A DNA stretch of 18,838 bases from contig JAECRW010000013.1 in NCBI GenBank assembly GCA_016294985.1, positions 1 to 18,838 on the forward strand. The letters are read 5' to 3'. Below are positions 15,475 to 18,838 of this stretch, in pieces. Source of the stretch: Candidatus Sifarchaeum marinoarchaea (GTDB taxonomy: Archaea; Asgardarchaeota; Sifarchaeia; Borrarchaeales; Borrarchaeaceae). Under the pieces are notes generated by a model, which did not search any database, had not been told where the DNA came from, and saw nothing but the letters and a program-made list of their open reading frames with translations. Position 1 is the stretch's first letter. Each line of letters opens with the position of its first letter. The position numbers were made by a program, and so were the translations under genes.

Positions 15475-15480
15475 GTGGGG
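15475..15480 (+). promoter_or_regulatory. Ribosome-binding site GTGGGG for ATG start at 15487
   Basis: GTGGGG lies 6 nt before ATG 15487. An in-frame GTG at 15460 has no site, so the annotated start is 15487. Confidence 0.55.
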
Positions 15481-15486
15481 AATAAT

Positions 15487-16854
15487 ATGGCTTTCTTAAG
15501 CCTTAATGACACTGAAATTGCCGATAAACTCAAAGATGGCCAAATCACGATTTGTGTAATTGGAATTGGACGAATTGGCTTGCCTACCGCACTAGTTTTT
15601 GCTCAGGCTGGTGCAAAGGTGATAGGTGCAGATATTTCTGATATAATCGTTGAAAATATTAATAATGGCATAACCCATATTGATGAGCCGGGCATCGAGG
15701 AATTTTTAAAGAATGCCGTCTCCTCAGGAAACTTTCGAGCATCAACAGATTTACAAGCTTCGATAACCGAAGCGGATGTCATTATTATATGTGTACCAAC
15801 TCCTGTCGATATTAATAAAAACCCTGATTATTCTGCTCTTATGGCAGTATGTCGAGATCTTGTAAAAGGACTCAAAAAAGGATCACTTATTATTATTGAG
15901 AGTACGATTGCGCCAGGTGTTGTAGAAGAGATCATTGTATCCTTTATTGAAGAAAATACAAACTTTACAATAGGAAAAGATCTCGGGATTGTGAGTTGCC
16001 CTGAACGTGCAGATCCTGGCAAAATCTTTGAATGTCTAAAAACTGTACCGCGAATAGTCGGTGGCATTGACGAAAGAAGCAATAATCTTGCGGGAGCGTT
16101 ATATAAAGCTGCAATGGGAGTCAAAATCGTAAAAGTAAGTAACCCTAGAACAGCAAATGCAGTGAAATTAACTGAAAACATATTTAGAGACGTTAATATT
16201 GCTTTAATTAATGAATTAGCCATCTTATATGAGAAAATTGGAATTAATATCATTGAAACAATCGGTGCAGCTACAACAAAATGGAATTTTGTTCCACATT
16301 ATCCTGGCCCAGGTGTGGGAGGTCCTTGTCTTCCTGCAAACCCATATTATCTCATTCAAGTTGCGAATAGAGTGGGTTATATACCATACCTCGTACGATT
16401 AGCTAGAGAGATTAACGATAGAATGCCAGATAAAATAGTTCATCTGATTTTAGAAGCGCTTAATGGCATCGGTAAGCCGATTAAAGGTTCAAAGGTCGCG
16501 ATATTGGGGATAACTTACAAATCAGGTGTAAAAGATGTCCAATACACTCCCGCTGAACGAATTATTGACACTCTTAAAAATTTGGACACGCAGATAACCT
16601 GTTATGACCCACTTTTTAAAAATGAGATTGTCTTTGGACTACCTATTGAAGAATCTGTTGAAGTTGCAATCCAAGACGCGGATGCTATAGTATTTTGCAC
16701 TGCACATGAGGAGTTTAAGCAACTTAACTTAGAGAATCTATCTAAGTTAGCAAGTCTTCCTGCTGTAATTGTTGATACACGTAACATATTTAATTTAAAT
16801 AAAGCAAAAAATGCTGGATTTGCATATCGTGGGCTTGGTGTGCCAGTTTCGTAG
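15487..16854 (+). CDS. Nucleotide-sugar (UDP-sugar) dehydrogenase, WecC/UGDH family
   Basis: The 455-residue protein oxidises a UDP-hexose such as UDP-ManNAc or UDP-Glc to the uronic acid, with NAD. The Rossmann motif G-I-G-R-I-G is at 26-31, C-V-P-T-P-V-D at 102-108 and E-S-T-I-A-P-G at 138-144. The catalytic Lys (227) and Asn (231) lie in K-L-T-E-N and the catalytic Cys (281) in G-G-P-C-L-P. All three parts, the NAD domain, the central domain and the UDP-binding C-domain (G-I-T-Y-K-S-G-V-K), are complete. The usual Arg of the D-x-R-x-S-P motif is Gln (D350-V-Q352-Y-T-P). ATG 15487 was chosen over GTG 15460 because of the GTGGGG site. The stop codon overlaps the ribosome-binding site of the epimerase gene, so the two are co-transcribed. 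The preferred sugar is uncertain. Confidence 0.93.
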   Translation: MAFLSLNDTEIADKLKDGQITICVIGIGRIGLPTALVFAQAGAKVIGADISDIIVENINNGITHIDEPGIEEFLKNAVSSGNFRASTDLQASITEADVIIICVPTPVDINKNPDYSALMAVCRDLVKGLKKGSLIIIESTIAPGVVEEIIVSFIEENTNFTIGKDLGIVSCPERADPGKIFECLKTVPRIVGGIDERSNNLAGALYKAAMGVKIVKVSNPRTANAVKLTENIFRDVNIALINELAILYEKIGINIIETIGAATTKWNFVPHYPGPGVGGPCLPANPYYLIQVANRVGYIPYLVRLAREINDRMPDKIVHLILEALNGIGKPIKGSKVAILGITYKSGVKDVQYTPAERIIDTLKNLDTQITCYDPLFKNEIVFGLPIEESVEVAIQDADAIVFCTAHEEFKQLNLENLSKLASLPAVIVDTRNIFNLNKAKNAGFAYRGLGVPVS

Positions 16855-16857
16855 GAG
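16853..16857 (+). promoter_or_regulatory. Ribosome-binding site AGGAG of the epimerase gene, overlapping the upstream stop
   Basis: AGGAG begins within the TAG stop of the dehydrogenase gene and lies 8 nt before ATG 16866, supporting coupled translation. Confidence 0.55.
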
Positions 16858-16865
16858 AAATAGGT

Positions 16866-17840
16866 ATGGATTTAACTGACTATAAAGTCTTAGTAACTGG
16901 CGCTGCAGGGTTTATCGGTAGTCACCTTGTAGATAAACTACTTCAATACGGTGCGAAAGTTACTGGTATTGATAATCTGTCCATTGGGAAGATTGAGAAC
17001 CTAGTATTTGCTATGGAAAACAATAGATTCGAATTCATCAAAGGAGATATCAGGGAGTATGACTTAATTGTTGGTCTTTTGAAAGATATCGATGTTATTT
17101 TCCATCAAGCAGCATTAGCTAGTGTTAATCGTTCTATAAAATTTCCAAGAGAAACTAACGCAGTAAATGTAAATGGAACGCTTAACTTGTTAACTGCCGC
17201 AAAGAATGCCAATATCAAGCGCTTCATATTCGCTTCAAGTTCTTCGGTATATGGTGATATACCAGACCTCCCAAAGAGGGAAGCAATGCAAAGGTGTCCA
17301 ATTTCTCCATATGCAGTTTCGAAGTGTGTAGGCGAGATGTATTCAGAGATTTATCATCGTTTATTTGGACTCCAAAGTGTTTCCCTTCGATACTTCAATG
17401 TATATGGTCCAAGGCAATCAATGAATGACTATAGTGGTGTGATCTCCATCTGGATTAACCGAATTCTCAGGGATCTGCCGCCTTTAATCCACGGTAATGG
17501 ACTTCAAACACGTGACTTTACGTTCGTGAAAGATGTTGTTGATGCAAATTTTTTAGCGGCGTTCACTCCTGATATTTCGAATGAGATATTCAATATAGGA
17601 AGTGGTAGAAATACTTCAATACTCGAAATTGCACAGAAACTTCTTAAACTGTGTAAGAAGGATCACTTAGAACCTGATTTTATTTCACCCCGACCGGGAG
17701 ATGTAAAAGATAGTTTAGCAGATATTTCCAAGGCTAAGGAATTTTTAGGTTATCAACCAAAGTACACTTTTGACTCTGGGCTAAAAGAGACCTTAAACTG
17801 GTTTTTGGATCAAAAAAAGGCAGAAGACTCTCAACTCTAA
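16866..17840 (+). CDS. Extended SDR nucleotide-sugar epimerase/dehydratase (GalE-like)
   Basis: The 324-residue cytoplasmic enzyme is an extended short-chain dehydrogenase. The NAD motif G-A-A-G-F-I-G is at 12-18 and A-S-S-S-S-V-Y-G-D, with the catalytic Ser, at 123-131. The Y-A-V-S-K catalytic pair (Tyr149, Lys153) and R-Y-F-N-V-Y-G-P-R-Q (175-184) are present. These fit UDP-glucose, UDP-GlcNAc or UDP-uronate 4-epimerases; related dehydratases cannot be excluded. AGGAG, overlapping the stop of the preceding dehydrogenase gene, sets the start. The pair dehydrogenase then epimerase suggests conversion of a UDP-uronic acid to its 4-epimer. The gene ends 19 nt before the convergent second dehydrogenase gene. 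Confidence 0.93.
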   Translation: MDLTDYKVLVTGAAGFIGSHLVDKLLQYGAKVTGIDNLSIGKIENLVFAMENNRFEFIKGDIREYDLIVGLLKDIDVIFHQAALASVNRSIKFPRETNAVNVNGTLNLLTAAKNANIKRFIFASSSSVYGDIPDLPKREAMQRCPISPYAVSKCVGEMYSEIYHRLFGLQSVSLRYFNVYGPRQSMNDYSGVISIWINRILRDLPPLIHGNGLQTRDFTFVKDVVDANFLAAFTPDISNEIFNIGSGRNTSILEIAQKLLKLCKKDHLEPDFISPRPGDVKDSLADISKAKEFLGYQPKYTFDSGLKETLNWFLDQKKAEDSQL

Positions 17841-17858
17841 ATTTACGAAGTTGTAGTA

Positions 17859-17874
17859 CCTAAAAACCTTTAGG
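17859..17874. terminator. Hairpin between convergent genes, overlapping the minus-strand stop
   Basis: CCTAAA (17859-17864) and TTTAGG (17869-17874) form a perfect six-base inverted repeat with a four-base loop. It covers the TAG (17862-17860) of the minus-strand dehydrogenase gene and begins 18 nt after the plus-strand stop. It might act as a two-way terminator, but there is no strong T-tract after it. Confidence 0.35.
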
Positions 17875-18838
17875 AATTCTTCCGACACCTCTATAGACTA
17901 ACCCGCTTTTCAGAACGTTCGTTGGGTCAAAAACATGTCTAGCATCGACAAGCAAACCGGGTGTTCTCATTTTTCTTGCAAAATCAATGATCTTGAGTTC
18001 CTTAAAATCAGAGTGCGCAGTAACTATTACGGCACAATCTGCTTCTGTGACAGCATCCTCCGGTGTTGATGCTAAATCAATTTCAAAGAAGTTCATCGCT
18101 TCATCTTTTGTTAGAAAAGGATCATAGGCTACTAAATCTACCCCAATCTCCCTTAACTTAGTTATTATTTCAGTTGCTGGAGAGTTTATACACACTTTTA
18201 CGTCGCCTCTGAAAGTTAAACCGAATATAGCAATTCTTGCAGTTTCAGGATCTTTTCCAATTTCTTCTAGCCCATCTTTAATTAAATCAATAACATGGCT
18301 GGGCATATTTTCGTTAAGATCTCTAGCAGCCTTTATAAGTGTGGGCACAGCCCCTGCTTTAGTCGCAACATCCATAACAAAATACGGATAATAGGGGATG
18401 CAATGACCTCCAACTCCAGCCCCTGGAATGTGTATATTTGAATAAGGTTCTGTATTTGCTGCCGCAATAATCTCTATAATATCTAACCCTAGTTTTTCAG
18501 CAATAAGAGCAAGTTCATTAGCTAATGCAATATTTACGTCACGATAAATACCTTTAAAGACTTTAATTGTTTCTGCAGTTTTTGCATCGCGCACCATAAT
18601 TATGTTGTTTTTTATGACAGAACTATAAAGAGCAATCACAGTATTAGCGCTTTTTTCGTTTATTCCTCCGACAATTTTTGGATACTTAACAGTGAAGTCT
18701 GCAATAATGCTCCCGGTCATGACTCTTTCCGGACTAAATGCCAAGCCAAAATCTATGCCCGCTTTTAATCCTGAATGCTTTTCTAAGGTATCTTTGATCA
18801 TTCCTTCCGTCGTTCCTGGTGGTACAGAGCTTTCAATA
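17860..18838 (-). CDS. Second nucleotide-sugar dehydrogenase, divergent active site (N-terminus outside window)
   Basis: The frame is open to the right window edge (18838), so the gene is partial at its N-terminus. The edge falls inside the I-E-S-S-V-P-P-G-T-T-E-G segment that follows the NAD domain; the ATG at 18801 is internal. The rest has S-P-E-R, G-A-G-V-G-G-H-C-I-P with the catalytic Cys (codon 18402-18400), and a full UDP-binding C-domain (G-L-T-F-R-G-D-V-K). Two key sites differ from the family: catalytic Asn after the conserved Lys is Gly (K-V-F-K-G-I-Y-R, codon 18552-18550), and the D-x-R-x-S-P Arg is Asn (V-C-I-N-S-P). A UDP-ManNAc or UDP-Glc dehydrogenase role is likely but may be altered. 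It converges on the epimerase gene. Confidence 0.9.
   Translation of the reverse strand, partial: IESSVPPGTTEGMIKDTLEKHSGLKAGIDFGLAFSPERVMTGSIIADFTVKYPKIVGGINEKSANTVIALYSSVIKNNIIMVRDAKTAETIKVFKGIYRDVNIALANELALIAEKLGLDIIEIIAAANTEPYSNIHIPGAGVGGHCIPYYPYFVMDVATKAGAVPTLIKAARDLNENMPSHVIDLIKDGLEEIGKDPETARIAIFGLTFRGDVKVCINSPATEIITKLREIGVDLVAYDPFLTKDEAMNFFEIDLASTPEDAVTEADCAVIVTAHSDFKELKIIDFARKMRTPGLLVDARHVFDPTNVLKSGLVYRGVGRIPKGF

Noticed and set aside
15460..15486. GTG at 15460 as start of the dehydrogenase gene
   Set aside because: The ATG at 15487 has GTGGGG 6 nt upstream, while the GTG has no site. The added nine residues (M-I-K-L-F-V-G-N-N) actually encode the ribosome-binding site.
15828..16253. 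Minus-strand open frame of 141 codons inside the nucleotide-sugar dehydrogenase gene
   Set aside because: It is antisense to the catalytic core of a confident gene, so a shadow.
18799..18801. ATG at 18801 as the start of the right-edge dehydrogenase gene
   Set aside because: The frame continues upstream into the family motif I-E-S-S-V-P-P-G-T to the window edge, so the ATG is internal and the gene is partial.
1..18838. tRNA genes, CRISPR repeats, insertion sequences or transposases
   Set aside because: Reading through the spacers I saw no cloverleaf sequence, no regularly spaced repeats and no transposase motif. This is a visual check, not a covariance or profile search.

Overview
The window looks archaeal. 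It is AT-rich, and several genes start with TTG or GTG behind GGTGA, GGTG or AGGAG ribosome-binding sites. AT-rich TATA-like boxes lie upstream of divergent genes. The protein families are those of archaeal surface glycosylation: polyprenyl-phosphate glycosyltransferases, DUF2304 proteins, UPF0104/AglD-type membrane proteins, PTPS-related/YfhO-like and other GT-C membrane proteins, and a THUMP-less ThiI. I cannot fix the lineage. An uncultivated low-GC archaeon (for example Asgard or Bathyarchaeia) would fit, but that is a guess. No tRNA, rRNA, CRISPR array or insertion sequence was found.

Layout. On the left, a PIG-V-like GT-C gene runs off the window on the minus strand (1-612), followed by a minus-strand UPF0104-type protein (868-1857). 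Divergent from these is a large plus-strand PTPS-related/YfhO-like membrane protein (2092-4470). It converges on a minus-strand pair: a UPF0104-type protein (4542-5627) and a GT2 transferase with a fused DUF2304-like membrane domain (5874-6908). The plus strand then carries a methyltransferase (7120-7845), a GT4 glycosyltransferase (7888-9054) and a stand-alone ThiI-type PP-loop protein (9259-9954). A minus-strand operon follows: a GT-C-like protein (12816-11218), DUF2304 (11171-10761) and GT2 (10764-10051), the last two overlapping by 4 nt. The right part is plus-strand: a zinc-ribbon membrane protein (12973-13620), a PMT/ArnT-like GT-C (13646-15310), a nucleotide-sugar dehydrogenase (15487-16854) and an SDR epimerase (16866-17840). 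A second, divergent nucleotide-sugar dehydrogenase (17860 to the right edge) converges on it.

How the parts may work together (inference). The dehydrogenases and epimerase would make activated uronic-acid and epimerised sugars. The GT4 enzyme and the methyltransferase would build or decorate a glycan on the cytoplasmic side. The two DUF2304/GT2 modules would load single sugars onto a polyprenyl phosphate. The two UPF0104 proteins could help move or use these lipids. The four GT-C-type proteins would transfer the sugars to acceptors outside the membrane. The ThiI-like gene is the only one with no obvious link to glycans.

The most notable points are: the same DUF2304/GT2 module in fused and split form 4 kb apart; a nucleotide-sugar dehydrogenase with Gly where the catalytic Asn is expected; an unrecognised zinc-ribbon membrane gene next to a PMT-like transferase; the THUMP-less ThiI with three candidate Fe-S cysteines; and several spacers with short open frames that may be remnants of lost genes. 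No spacer exceeds 300 bases.
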